Shown here piece after piece: positions 35,621 to 45,600 of a stretch of 64,000 nt of DNA (its first letter is position 1; each line of letters begins with the position of its first letter). Both the position numbers and the translations under genes were made by a program. Source of the DNA: Petropleomorpha daqingensis. GTDB taxonomy: Bacteria; Actinomycetota; Actinomycetes; Mycobacteriales; Geodermatophilaceae. Under the pieces are notes generated by a model, which was given only the letters and a program-made list of their open reading frames with translations, did no database searches and was not told the DNA's origin. Location of the stretch: the NCBI RefSeq assembly GCF_013408985.1, contig NZ_JACBZT010000001.1:744001-808000 (forward strand), in the 5' to 3' direction.

Positions 35621-37261
35621 TCAGGCCTCGGCGACCCGGCCGTCGGCGACGACCAGCCGCCGGGTGGTGTGCACCGCCTCGAGCATCCGGCGGTCGTGGG
35701 TGACCAGCAGCAACGTGCCCTCGTAGCCGGCCAGCGCCTGCTCCAGCTGCTCGATCGCCGGCAGGTCCAGGTGGTTGGTCGGCTCGTCGAGCACCAGCAC
35801 GTTGATCCCGCGCGCCTGCAGCAGCGCCAGCGCGGCGCGGGTCCGCTCCCCCGGTGACAGCGTCGCGGCCGGCCGCAGCACGTGCTCGGCGGTCAGGCCG
35901 AACTTGGCCAGCAGGGTGCGCACCTCCGAGCTGGGCCAGTCCGGCACCTCGGCGGAGAACGCGTCGAGCAGCTGCTCACCGCCGAGGAAGCGGCCGCGGG
36001 CCTGGTCGATCTCGCCGATCCGCACCGAGGGCCCGAGCGTCGCCGTCCCCTCGTCGAGCGCGACCCGGCCGAGCAGCGCGCCCAGCAGGGTGGACTTGCC
36101 GGCGCCGTTGGCGCCGGTGATCGCGAGCCGGTCGCCCCAGTCGACCTGCAGGTCGACCGGCCCGAGGGTGAAGCCGCCGCGGCGCACGACCGCCCCGCGC
36201 AGGGTGGCGACGACGGCGCCGGCCCGGGGTGCCGCGGCGATCGTCATGCGCAGCTCCCACTCCTTGCGCGGCTCCTCCACCTCCTCGAGCCGCTCGATGC
36301 GCTTCTCGGTGATCCGCGCCTTGGCCGCCTGCTTCTCCGAGGTGGCCCGCATGTGCGCGCGGATGTTCTTGTCCGGTTCGCTGCCGGCCTTGCGGACGGC
36401 GTTGCGCACGCCCTTGGCCATCCAGTTGCGCTGCATGCGCGCCCGGGCCTCGAGCTCGGACCTCGTCTCCGCGTAGTCCTCGTACTGCTCGCGCGCGTGC
36501 CGCCGGGCCACCTCGCGCTCGACCAGGTAGGACTCGTAGCCGCCGTCGTGCACCCGGACCAGCTGCTGGGCGAGGTCGAGCTCCACCACCCGGGTCACGG
36601 TGCGGGCGAGGAACTCCCGGTCGTGGCTGACCACGACGATGCCCGACCGCGCCTCGGCGACGAAGCGCTCCAGGCGGGCCAGCCCGTCCAGGTCGAGGTC
36701 GTTGGTCGGCTCGTCGAGCAGCAGGACGTCGTAGCGCGAGAGCAGCAGCGCGGCCAGCCCGACCCGCGCCGCCTGACCGCCGGACAGGCCGGTGGTCGGC
36801 GCGTCCAGCGCGACGCCGGGTGCCAGCTCGCCGACGACGTCGGCCGCCCGCTCCTCCAGGTCGGCCCCGCCGAGGGCCAGCCACCGCTCGAGCGCCTCGC
36901 CATAGGCGTCGTCGGCACCGGGCCGGCCCTCGGTGAGCGCCTCGGTGGCGTGGTCGAGCGCGGCCTGCGCGGCGGCGACACCGGTGCGACGGGCGAGCGC
37001 GCCGAACACCGTCTCCGCCGACCGCCGCTCGGCCTCCTGCGGCAGGTGGCCGATGGTCGCGGTCGGCGGGGAGAGCACCACGCTGCCGGACTCGGCGGGC
37101 AGCTCGCCGGCGAGGGTGCGCAGCAGCGTGGACTTGCCGGCGCCGTTCACGCCGACCAGGCCCACGACGTCACCGGGGGCGACGACGAGGTCGAGGTCGG
37201 AGAACAGCACGCGGGCGCCGTGCCCGGCCGCCAGGCCGCGCGCGACGAGGGTGGCGCTCAT
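35621..37261 (-). CDS. ABC-F family ATP-binding protein (ribosome-associated)
   Basis: The 546-residue protein has two ABC cassettes and no membrane part. Walker A sequences are GVNGAGKST and GANGAGKST, both domains have signature and Walker B LLLDEPTN / VLDEPTN, and a charged helical linker lies between them. ABC-F proteins act on ribosomes, either in translation control or antibiotic protection. The subtype cannot be set by eye. ATG 37261 has GGGAG upstream. It is convergent with the TetR gene, with 4 bases between the stops. Confidence 0.92.
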   Translation of the reverse strand: MSATLVARGLAAGHGARVLFSDLDLVVAPGDVVGLVGVNGAGKSTLLRTLAGELPAESGSVVLSPPTATIGHLPQEAERRSAETVFGALARRTGVAAAQAALDHATEALTEGRPGADDAYGEALERWLALGGADLEERAADVVGELAPGVALDAPTTGLSGGQAARVGLAALLLSRYDVLLLDEPTNDLDLDGLARLERFVAEARSGIVVVSHDREFLARTVTRVVELDLAQQLVRVHDGGYESYLVEREVARRHAREQYEDYAETRSELEARARMQRNWMAKGVRNAVRKAGSEPDKNIRAHMRATSEKQAAKARITEKRIERLEEVEEPRKEWELRMTIAAAPRAGAVVATLRGAVVRRGGFTLGPVDLQVDWGDRLAITGANGAGKSTLLGALLGRVALDEGTATLGPSVRIGEIDQARGRFLGGEQLLDAFSAEVPDWPSSEVRTLLAKFGLTAEHVLRPAATLSPGERTRAALALLQARGINVLVLDEPTNHLDLPAIEQLEQALAGYEGTLLLVTHDRRMLEAVHTTRRLVVADGRVAEA

Positions 37262-37347
37262 GAAGGGGTGCTCCCAGGGTGATCGAGGCGGAGGACGTCG
37301 GTCACCGGGTCACAGCACGCCGCCACTGTACCGGCTGCGCGCCGGGC

Positions 37348-38397
37348 TCACTCCGTCTCCGTGAGGTCAAGCTCCTCGTCGTGCTCCTCGGGCTCGTCGA
37401 CCTCCCCGGACCGGCGTCGGCGCACCAGCCAGGGCTGCAGGTGGTCGTACCCGCGCACCGAGACCCGGCGCAGCGGTTTGACCCGGTAGGCGTCCAGGCC
37501 GCGCAGCCGGTCGGCGAGCTCGCGGTCGACGAGCACGGTCGAGGGACGGGCCACCGAGGTCAGCCGGCTGGCCAGGTTCACCACCGGCGAGTAGACGTCG
37601 CCGAGGCGGGTGAGCACCCGCCCGTACGCGGCGCCGACCCGCAGCGGCGGGCGGTCCTCGGCATTCCACTGATCGGGCAGGTCCAGGGCGATCTCGACCG
37701 CGTCGACCGCCGACGCCGCGGTGAAGAGCACGCCGTCCCCGACGGTCTTCACCACCCGGCCGGAGTGCAGCGCGATCACCGAGGCGGCGGTGCTCTCGAA
37801 GTCCTCGACCATCGCGCCGAGCTCGCGGCCGCCCATGCCGCGGCTGCGGGAGGTGTAGCCGACCAGGTCCGCGAAGCCCACGGCCAGCTCCCGGCGGTCA
37901 CCGCCGCCGGTCGCGGCCAGCAGCCGGTCGGCGTTGGCGGCGAGGTGCCGCCGCCAGACGTAGTCCTGGATGTCCTGGAGCAGCGGCAGCAGCGCCCGGG
38001 CGGCGTCGACGGCCTCCTCGGGCGTCGGGTCGCGACCCTCCTGCGCCGCCGCGCCGGCCAGCACGTCGGCGAGCATGTCGGTCTGCCAGTCGGCCAGCCT
38101 GGACAGCGCCTGGCCCATCGCCCGCGCGATCGTCGCCTCGGTCTCCGGGCCGACGAACCCCGAGTCGATCAGCGACCGGAGGGTCGCCAGCGCGGCGACG
38201 TCCGCGTCGCTGTACGCGGGGTCGTCGTCCGCCGAGTCGGCGAAGCCCAGCGCCCGCCACAGCCGCTGGGTGCGCTCCAGGGGCAGCCCGGAGAGCTCGG
38301 CCACCTGCACGCGGGTGTAGCGGCGGGGCCCGTCGAGCAGCAGCCGCTCCAGGGCGTCGCGGGCCTCCGCGCCCGCCGGTGGCCCCGCGTCGTCCAT
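37348..38397 (-). CDS. Class III adenylate/guanylate cyclase with N-terminal MerR-like HTH
   Basis: The 349-residue protein begins with a MerR-like winged helix (RRYTRVQVAELSGLPLERTQRLWRALG, split about 25-51) and then a helical linker (about 65-160). The class III cyclase domain (about 170-310) has metal Asp in FADLVGYT, KTVGDGVLF and NLASRL. The C-terminus is acidic. It should make cAMP or cGMP from ATP or GTP in the cytosol. The substrate-specifying residues were not assigned. ATG 38397 has no strong Shine-Dalgarno. Confidence 0.85.
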   Translation of the reverse strand: MDDAGPPAGAEARDALERLLLDGPRRYTRVQVAELSGLPLERTQRLWRALGFADSADDDPAYSDADVAALATLRSLIDSGFVGPETEATIARAMGQALSRLADWQTDMLADVLAGAAAQEGRDPTPEEAVDAARALLPLLQDIQDYVWRRHLAANADRLLAATGGGDRRELAVGFADLVGYTSRSRGMGGRELGAMVEDFESTAASVIALHSGRVVKTVGDGVLFTAASAVDAVEIALDLPDQWNAEDRPPLRVGAAYGRVLTRLGDVYSPVVNLASRLTSVARPSTVLVDRELADRLRGLDAYRVKPLRRVSVRGYDHLQPWLVRRRRSGEVDEPEEHDEELDLTETE

Positions 38398-38429
38398 GGA
38401 CCGATGGTGCCCTACGTCTCGCGGCCGCC

Positions 38430-38888
38430 CTACGTCGTGTGGACGACGAGCACGTCGACGCCGGAGCGCCGGGTGGCATCGGCCGGCACCGAGCCGAGCA
38501 GCCGTCCCTTGATGCCGTTGAGGCCCTTGTTGCCGACGACGAGCAGGTCGGCGTTCTCCTTCTTGACGACGTCGAGCAGCGCCTCGACCGGCGAGCCCAT
38601 CACGGCCACCGTCTTCACGTCCTTGGCGCCGGCCTTGGCCGCGCGCTCGCCGGCGGAGCGGACGGTGTCCTCGGCGGGGTGCGAGCCGACGACCTGGTAG
38701 GCCTCGTCGCCGAGGGTGTCCTGGGCCTGGGCGAGCTCGCGGTCGTCGGTGTCGCTCGGCAGGTAGGCGCAGGCGACGACGAGGGTCGCGCCGACGGCAC
38801 CGGCGATCGCTCCGGCACGGGCGACCGCGCGCAGGGAGGACTCGGAGCCGTCGGTGCCGACGACGACCGTGCGGTAAGCGTCACTCAC
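38430..38888 (-). CDS. Universal stress protein (UspA family)
   Basis: The 152-residue single-domain protein has VVVGTDGSESS at the start and the ATP-binding GNKGLNGIKGRLLGSV near the end (GX2GX9G pattern), so it probably binds ATP. In actinobacteria such proteins respond to low oxygen and other stress. GTG 38888 is preceded on the minus strand by TACAGT at 7 bases, so it is leaderless. Confidence 0.92.
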   Translation of the reverse strand: MSDAYRTVVVGTDGSESSLRAVARAGAIAGAVGATLVVACAYLPSDTDDRELAQAQDTLGDEAYQVVGSHPAEDTVRSAGERAAKAGAKDVKTVAVMGSPVEALLDVVKKENADLLVVGNKGLNGIKGRLLGSVPADATRRSGVDVLVVHTT

Positions 38889-38895
38889 AGCGCGC

Positions 38896-38901
38896 ACTGT
38901 A
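38896..38901 (-). promoter_or_regulatory. -10 element (TACAGT) of the universal stress gene
   Basis: On the minus strand TACAGT ends 7 bases before GTG 38888. Confidence 0.45.
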
Positions 38902-39001
38902 TGTGACTCCTGGTACCGCCTGCCTGTCGAACCGGCCCGTTCCGCCCGGTCGGGCGCACGGACCCGTTGATGCGACGACCCGGCGGGACGATGCTGCGGC
39001 C

Positions 39002-39835
39002 ATGACCGCCCGAGCCAAGGCGTCGGTCGAAGAGGCACCGCATCCGGCCGCGCGTGTGAGCAACAAGTTCTACGAGCAGGAGCTGACCCGGCTGCAGGTG
39101 GAGCTGGTCAAGCAGCAGGAGTACATCCGCGCCAAGGGCCTGCGGGTGGTGCTGGTCTTCGAGGGCCGGGACGCCGCCGGCAAGGGCGGCGCCATCCAGC
39201 GGATCACCGAGCAGCTCAACCCCCGGTTCGCGCGCATCGTCGCGCTCGCCGCACCGACGGAGCGCGAGCGCGGCCAGTGGTACTTCCAGCGCTACGTCGC
39301 CCACCTGCCCGCCCGCGGCGAGATGGTCCTGTTCGACCGCTCCTGGTACAACCGCGCCGGCGTCGAGCGGGTCATGGGCTTCTGCTCCGACGAGGAGTAC
39401 TGGGAGTTCCTGCGCTCCTGCCCGGAATTCGAGCGGATGCTGGTGCGCAGCGGCATCCAGCTGATCAAGTACTGGTTCTCGGTCAGCGACACCGAGCAGG
39501 AGCGGCGGTTCCAGGCGCGGCTGCACGACCCGACCAAGCGCTGGAAGCTGAGCCCGATGGACCTCGAGGCGCGCAACCGGTGGGTCGACTTCTCCAAGGC
39601 CAAGGACGCGATGCTCGCCGCGACCGACATCCCCGAGGCGCCGTGGTGGGTGGTCGAGGCCGAGGTGAAGAAGCGGGCGCGGCTGAACGTGATCCACCAC
39701 CTGCTCGACCAGGTGCCCTACGAGGACCTCACCCCCAAGCCGCCGAAGCTGCCGCCCCGCCCGCCGATCCGCGACGACTACGTCCGACCGCCCCGGTCCA
39801 GCCAGAACTTCGTGCCGGACGTCGTCCCGGGCTGA
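39002..39835 (+). CDS. ppk2: Polyphosphate kinase 2 (class I PPK2)
   Basis: PPK2 uses polyphosphate to phosphorylate nucleoside diphosphates. The 277-residue protein has Walker A FEGRDAAGKGG, Walker B-like MVLFDRSWYNRAGVERVMGF and the lid region with basic residues, in the usual one-domain length. The N-terminal 25 residues are variable. ATG 39002 is the only plausible start, although its ribosome site is weak. It stands alone between the stress-protein and ABC genes, on the opposite strand to the stress-protein gene. Confidence 0.94.
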   Translation: MTARAKASVEEAPHPAARVSNKFYEQELTRLQVELVKQQEYIRAKGLRVVLVFEGRDAAGKGGAIQRITEQLNPRFARIVALAAPTERERGQWYFQRYVAHLPARGEMVLFDRSWYNRAGVERVMGFCSDEEYWEFLRSCPEFERMLVRSGIQLIKYWFSVSDTEQERRFQARLHDPTKRWKLSPMDLEARNRWVDFSKAKDAMLAATDIPEAPWWVVEAEVKKRARLNVIHHLLDQVPYEDLTPKPPKLPPRPPIRDDYVRPPRSSQNFVPDVVPG

Positions 39836-39926
39836 GCGCGACGCCTGCGGCCCCGGGTTGTGCCGGAATACCGCCCGGGTGCGCTTGGATGGGGCGATCC
39901 GCCGTCCCGACGTCCAGGAGTGCGCC

Positions 39927-40904
39927 ATTTCCAGCGGCACAGCGCCCCGCTTCGCCCCCATCCGGGTCGAGGTGAACGGGCTGTCCAAGTCCTTCGGTTC
40001 CGTGCGCGCCGTCGACAACCTGTCCTTCACCGTCGAGCCGCGCTCGGTCACCGGCTTCCTCGGCCCCAACGGCGCCGGCAAGACGACCACCCTGCGGATG
40101 CTCCTCGGCCTGGAGACCCCGGACACCGGGCGGGCCACGTTCGACGGCAAGACCTACACCCAGCTCGCCGAGCCGGTGCGCACCGTCGGCGCCGTCCTGG
40201 AGACCGCCTTCCACCCGGCGCGCAGCGGACGCAACCACCTCCGGGTGTACTGCCGCGCCGCCGGGCTGCCGACCTCGCGCGCCGACGAGGTGCTCGGCCA
40301 GGTGGGCCTCGCCGACGCCGGCGACCGCCGCGCCGGGGGCTACTCGCTGGGCATGCGGCAGCGCCTGGCCCTGGCCACCGCCCTGCTCGGCGACCCGTCG
40401 GTCCTGGTGCTCGACGAGCCGGCCAACGGCCTCGACCCCGAGGGCATCCAGTGGCTGCGCGGCTTCCTGCAGCACCTGGCGCACGTCGAGGGCCGCACGA
40501 TCCTGGTCTCCAGCCACCTGCTGGCCGAGATGGAGCAGACGACCGACCGGGTGGTCATCATCGGCGCGGGCAAGCTGGTGCGGGAGGGGTCGATCGCCGA
40601 GCTGCGCGCCGGTGCCGACGGTGCCGGGACCGTGCTCGCCCGCAGCCCCGAGGCGCACCGGCTGGCCGAGGTCCTGCGGGCCGACGGGCACCCCGTCCAG
40701 AGCGAGGACGGCGACTCGCTGACCGTCACCGGGATCGCCACCGCCGACGTCGGCCGCTACGCCTTCGGCGCGAACATCGAGCTGCACGAGCTGCGCTCGG
40801 TCTCCAACGGCCTCGAGGACATCTACTTCCGGCTCACCGCCGGCCAGGAGCAGTACGCCGCGACCGCCCCCGCGGCCGCGACGCCTCAGGAGGAGACCCG
40901 ATGA
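39927..40904 (+). CDS. ABC transporter ATP-binding protein, possible ATT start
   Basis: The 325-residue ATPase has Walker A GPNGAGKT, signature YSLGMRQRLALA, Walker B VLVLDEPANGLDPEG, and a C-terminal domain of the DrrA/BcrA exporter-ATPase type. The start is unusual. AGGAG lies 6 bases before ATT 39927, while in-frame TTG 39858 and the internal GTG 39972 have no ribosome site, and GTG 39972 would cut closer to the first strand. I give the ATT start, with TTG as the alternative. The stop overlaps the permease start (ATGA). Confidence 0.85.
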   Translation: MSSGTAPRFAPIRVEVNGLSKSFGSVRAVDNLSFTVEPRSVTGFLGPNGAGKTTTLRMLLGLETPDTGRATFDGKTYTQLAEPVRTVGAVLETAFHPARSGRNHLRVYCRAAGLPTSRADEVLGQVGLADAGDRRAGGYSLGMRQRLALATALLGDPSVLVLDEPANGLDPEGIQWLRGFLQHLAHVEGRTILVSSHLLAEMEQTTDRVVIIGAGKLVREGSIAELRAGADGAGTVLARSPEAHRLAEVLRADGHPVQSEDGDSLTVTGIATADVGRYAFGANIELHELRSVSNGLEDIYFRLTAGQEQYAATAPAAATPQEETR

Positions 40905-41665
40905 CCCGGCTCGTCCGCGCCGAGTGGACCAAGCTCTTCACCACCCGCGTCTGGATCGGCCTGCTGCTCGGCGCGTGCGTGCTCGCCGGCGGCTTCTCCG
41001 CCCTGTTCACCGGGCTGGCCGGGGTCTCGCAGAACGGCCAGCCGGGCCTGCCCGCCGTCGGCACCTCCGACTACGAGCAGCTGGTCTTCTCCGTCGGCGC
41101 GAACGCCAGCGTACTGCTGCTGATCCTCGGCATCATCGGGATGACCCAGGAGTACCGGCACCGGACGGCGACGCCGACCTTCCTCACCACGCCCCGCCGC
41201 GGCAACGTCGTCATCGGCAAGCTGCTCGCGTACGCGCTGGTGGCAGTGCCGTTCGCGCTGCTGATCCTGGCCGTGAACGTCCTGGTCGTGGAGATCTACG
41301 CCGGCGCCCGCGGAGACGCACCCGCGCTGAACGCCGACAACCTGCAGACCCTCGGCGCGGCCGGGCTGGTGCTGGTGGTCTTCTCGGTCATCGGTGTGGG
41401 CGTCGGCGCGCTGCTGCGCAACCAGGTGGGCGCGATCGTGGGCTCGTTGGTCTACCTGTACGTGGTCGAACCGATCGTGTCCTCGATCAGCGCGATCCAA
41501 CCTGCGTACAAGTGGCTGCCCGGCGGCGCGGTCCAGGCGATCACGTCGGACTTCCAGGCACCCGATCTGCTCGAGCCCTGGCAGGGCGTCCTCCTCCTGC
41601 TCGGCTACGGTCTGGTCGCCGCACTCCTGGGTACGTTCCTCGCCGTCCGCCGAGACGTGGTCTGA
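40901..41665 (+). CDS. ABC-2 type transporter permease
   Basis: The 254-residue protein has the ABC-2 permease layout: an amphipathic MTRLVRAEWTKLFTTR start, then about six membrane helices with an exoplasmic loop between helices 1 and 2 (GVSQNGQPG). The EYRHRTATPTFLTTPRR coupling motif is cytoplasmic. It forms an exporter with the ATPase encoded just upstream. Its substrate is unknown. ATG 40901 overlaps the ATPase stop by ATGA. Confidence 0.9.
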   Translation: MTRLVRAEWTKLFTTRVWIGLLLGACVLAGGFSALFTGLAGVSQNGQPGLPAVGTSDYEQLVFSVGANASVLLLILGIIGMTQEYRHRTATPTFLTTPRRGNVVIGKLLAYALVAVPFALLILAVNVLVVEIYAGARGDAPALNADNLQTLGAAGLVLVVFSVIGVGVGALLRNQVGAIVGSLVYLYVVEPIVSSISAIQPAYKWLPGGAVQAITSDFQAPDLLEPWQGVLLLLGYGLVAALLGTFLAVRRDVV

Positions 41666-41709
41666 CGGCACCGCTGCACCACCGACCCTCGAACGGGGGC
41701 TGCCTGTTC

Positions 41710-42519
41710 ATGACCACCCGCATGACCGTCCAGCGCCTGGTCCGGCTGATCGCTGCCGGGGACGTCGACGAGGTCCGCACCGCGGTCGCGGACAACCCGC
41801 GGCTGCTCGCGCGCGCCGTGGAGCGGGAGGGCGAGGGCGGCTGGACGCCGCTGCACGTGGCCGTGGCGGAACGGCAGGAGAAGATCGTCCGGCAGCTGGT
41901 CGAGGCCGGTGCCGACCTCTCCGCGACCACCGAGCAGGGCCGCACGCCGCTGCACGTCGCGCTCGAGCAGGCGCCCGACCTGGTCGGGGTGCTCCGCGAG
42001 CTCGGCGCGCCGGTGGACGCGGCCAGCGCCGCCTTCCTCGGCGACCTCGACCGGCTCCGCGAGGAACTGGCCCGCGGTGCACACCTCTCCGACCCCGTGA
42101 CCGGTGTCGACCTGCTGGCCTTCGCCGCGCTCGGGGGTTCGGTGACCACGGCGCGGCTGCTGCTCGAGCACGGCGCGGACCCCGATCGCGGGGCGCTGCA
42201 CGCCGCGGCGGCCGGCGCCCACGTCGCCCTGGTGCGCACCCTGCTCGACGCCGGCGCCGACGCCGACAAGCGCGATCCCGAGTCCGGCCGCACGCCGCTG
42301 CACGCGGCGGTGACAGCGGGCGGGGACGGCGACGCCGCGGAGATCGTGCGGGTGCTCCTCGCCGCCGGTGCCGACGTCAACGCCACGACCAACGACGGCG
42401 CCAGCGCGCTCGACATCAGCCGGGTGGCCGCGGCACGGTCCCGCAGCGCCGACGCGGGCCGCGCGACCGGCAACGACGCGCTCGCCGAACTGCTCGTGGC
42501 GAACGGCGCAACCGACTGA
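41710..42519 (+). CDS. Ankyrin repeat protein
   Basis: The 269-residue protein has about five recognisable ankyrin repeats: GGWTPLHVAVAERQEKIVRQL, split as TPLHVAVAE and KIVRQL, then TPLHVALEQ, LLAFAALGG, ALHAAAAGAH and TPLHAAVTA. It lacks a signal peptide, so it should be cytoplasmic and scaffold a protein partner. ATG 41710 follows a GGGGG stretch. It is next to kgd and the ABC pair, with no clear functional link. Confidence 0.88.
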   Translation: MTTRMTVQRLVRLIAAGDVDEVRTAVADNPRLLARAVEREGEGGWTPLHVAVAERQEKIVRQLVEAGADLSATTEQGRTPLHVALEQAPDLVGVLRELGAPVDAASAAFLGDLDRLREELARGAHLSDPVTGVDLLAFAALGGSVTTARLLLEHGADPDRGALHAAAAGAHVALVRTLLDAGADADKRDPESGRTPLHAAVTAGGDGDAAEIVRVLLAAGADVNATTNDGASALDISRVAAARSRSADAGRATGNDALAELLVANGATD

Positions 42520-42584
42520 TCGAGGACGGGTGTGACCCACGTCGTACCGGCCTGTTCAGCGGGAAAGCGGCGAAGTCCCCGGCG

Positions 42585-42590
42585 TAGACT
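42585..42590 (+). promoter_or_regulatory. Possible -10 element (TAGACT) of kgd
   Basis: TAGACT in the gap before kgd would give a leader of roughly 40 bases. Confidence 0.45.
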
Positions 42591-42638
42591 CGCCACCCGG
42601 TCCGAAAACGTCCACAGACGAAGAAGGCACTCGACCCC

Positions 42639-45600
42639 GTGTCAAGCGTGAGCTCATCCAGGCCGTCCTCCTCGAACTCCTCCTCCGTGGCGGGATTCGG
42701 CACCAACGAGTGGCTGGTCGAGGAGATGTACCAGCAGTACCTCGCCGACCCGTCCAGCGTGGACCAGGCCTGGCACGAGTTCTTCGCCGACTACCGGCCC
42801 GGTAGCCCGGTCTCCTCCGGTCTGGACCGGGAGAAGCCGACCCAGCAGCCCGCGCCGGCGCCGCAGCCCAACGGGGCCCCCGCCGCGCAGCCGGCGCCTG
42901 CGACGCCCGCCGCCGACTCCGCCGGCGCGCAGGGTGCGGCCACGCAGTCCGACGCCACCCAGAAGCCGGCCACCCCGGCCGCCCCGCCGCGGGCCACGCC
43001 GGTGCCCGAGCGCACCGAGGCCACCGTGGTCGACCGGGCCGCCGACCGCCGCGACCTGCAGCAGCCGGCCGCCCCCGCGGCCCCGACCGCGCCCGCGAAG
43101 CCCCAGCCGTCGAAGAGCGAGGCCAACGGCGTCGTCCGCTCGCCGCTGCGGGGCGCGGCGGCCGCCGTCGTCAAGAACATGAACGCCTCGCTGACCGTCC
43201 CGACGGCGACCAGCGTGCGCGCGGTGCCGGCCAAGCTGCTGGTCGACAACCGCATCGTGATCAACAACCACCTCGCCCGCTCGCGCGGCGGGAAGGTCTC
43301 GTTCACCCACCTGATCGGCTACGCGCTGGTCCGGGCGCTGGACGACTTCCCGAACATGAACAACGCCTTCGCCGAGGTCGACGGCAAGCCGACCCTGGTG
43401 CAGCCCGAGCACGTCAACTTCGGCCTGGCGATCGACCTGCCCAAGGCCGACGGCACCCGCTCGCTCGTCGTCGCCAACATCAAGGGCGCCGAGACGATGG
43501 ACTTCGCCCAGTTCTGGGGTGGTTACGAGGACATCATCCGGCGCGCCCGGGCGAACAAGTTGACGATGGACGACTTCTCCGGCACCACGATCAGCCTGAC
43601 CAACCCGGGCACGATCGGCACCAACCACTCGGTGCCGCGGCTGACCGCCGGCCAGGGCGCGATCATCGGCGTCGGCGCGATGGAGTACCCCGCCGAGTTC
43701 CAGGGGATGAGCCCCGAGGCGCTGGCCGAGATGGCGCTCTCCAAGATCATCACCCTGACGTCGACCTACGACCACCGGATCATCCAGGGCGCGGAGTCCG
43801 GTGACTTCCTGCGCCGGATCCACGGGCTGCTGCTCGGCGAGGACGGCTTCTACGACGAGGTCTTCCGCTCGCTGCGCATCCCCTACGAGCCGGTCCGCTG
43901 GGTGCCCGACAAGCTGGTCAGCCACGAGGGCCAGATCGACAAGGAAGCCCGGGTCATCGAGGTCATCGAGGCCTACCGGCGCAACGGCCACCTCATGGCC
44001 GACACCGACCCGCTGGAGTTCAAGGTCCGCACCCACCCCGACCTCGACATCGTCGAGCACGGGCTGACGCTGTGGGACCTCGACCGGCACTTCCCCGTCG
44101 GCGGCTTCGCCGGCGAGCGCACGATGCTGCTGCGCGACATCCTCGGCGTGCTGCGCAACTCCTACTGCCGCACGGTCGGCGTGGAGTACATGCACATCAC
44201 CGACCCCGAGGAGCGCGAGTGGCTGCAGAAGCGCATCGAGGTCAAGCACGAGCAGCCCGACCGGGACAAGCAGAAGCACATCCTCGGCCGGCTCAACGCC
44301 GCTGAGGCCTTCGAGACCTTCCTGCAGACCAAGTACGTCGGGCAGAAGCGGTTCAGCCTCGAGGGCGGCGAGTCGGTCATCCCGATCCTCGACGAGGTAC
44401 TCATCGCCGGCACCGACTACGACCTCGACGAGGTCGCGATCGGCATGGCGCACCGCGGCCGGCTCAACGTGCTGGCCAACGTGCTCGGCAAGAGCTACCA
44501 GAAGATCTTCGGCGAGTTCGAGGGCAACATCGACCCCTCGACGGTCCAGGGGTCCGGCGACGTGAAGTACCACCTCGGCGCCGAGGGCACCTTCAAGAAC
44601 CCGTTCCGCGACGCCTCGATCGACGTCTCGCTGGCCAGCAACCCGAGCCACCTCGAGACGGTCAACCCGGTGCTCGAGGGCATCGCCCGCGCCAAGCAGG
44701 ACCTCATCGACAAGGGCGAGCAGGGCTTCACCGTCCTGCCGGTGCTGCTGCACGGCGACTCGGCCTTCGCCGGCCAGGGCGTCGTCGCCGAGACGCTGAA
44801 CCTCTCGCAGCTGCGCGGCTACCGCACCGGCGGCACGGTGCACGTCGTCATCAACAACCAGGTCGGTTTCACCACCAGCCCGGCCGCGGCGCGCTCGAGC
44901 CTCTACTCGACCGACGTCGCGCGGATGATCGGCGCGCCGATCTTCCACGTGAACGGCGACGACCCCGAGGCGTGCGTCCGGGTGGCGCGGCTGGCGGTCG
45001 ACTACCGGCAGGCGTTCAAGAAGGACGTCGTCATCGACCTGATCTGCTACCGCCGCCGCGGGCACAACGAGGGCGACGACCCGTCGATGACCCAGCCGCT
45101 GATGTACGACATCATCGACCGCAAGCGCTCGGTCCGGAAGCTGTACACCGAGGCGCTGGTCGGCCGCGGCGACATCACGCTGCAGGAGGCCGAGGAGGCG
45201 CTCAAGGACTACCGCGGGCAGCTGGAGCGCGCCTTCGCCGAGACCCACGACGCGCGCGACGCGGCCAAGCCGGAACCGGTCATGGACCCGCGCACGCCGC
45301 AGGAGTCGACGGTCCGGACGGCGATCACGCCCGAAGTCCTCAAGATCATCGGTGACGCGCACGTCTCGCTGCCCGAGGACTTCCACGTCCACCCGAAGCT
45401 GCAGCGGCTGCTGGAGCGCCGGGCGGCCATGGCCAGCGAGGGCAACATCGACTGGGCGATGGGCGAGCTGCTGGCCTTCGGCTCGCTGCTCATGCAGGGC
45501 GTGCCGGTGCGGCTGGCCGGCCAGGACTCCCGCCGTGGCACGTTCGTGCAGCGCCACTCGGTGCTCATCGACCGGGAGAACGCCCGGGAGTACACGCCGC

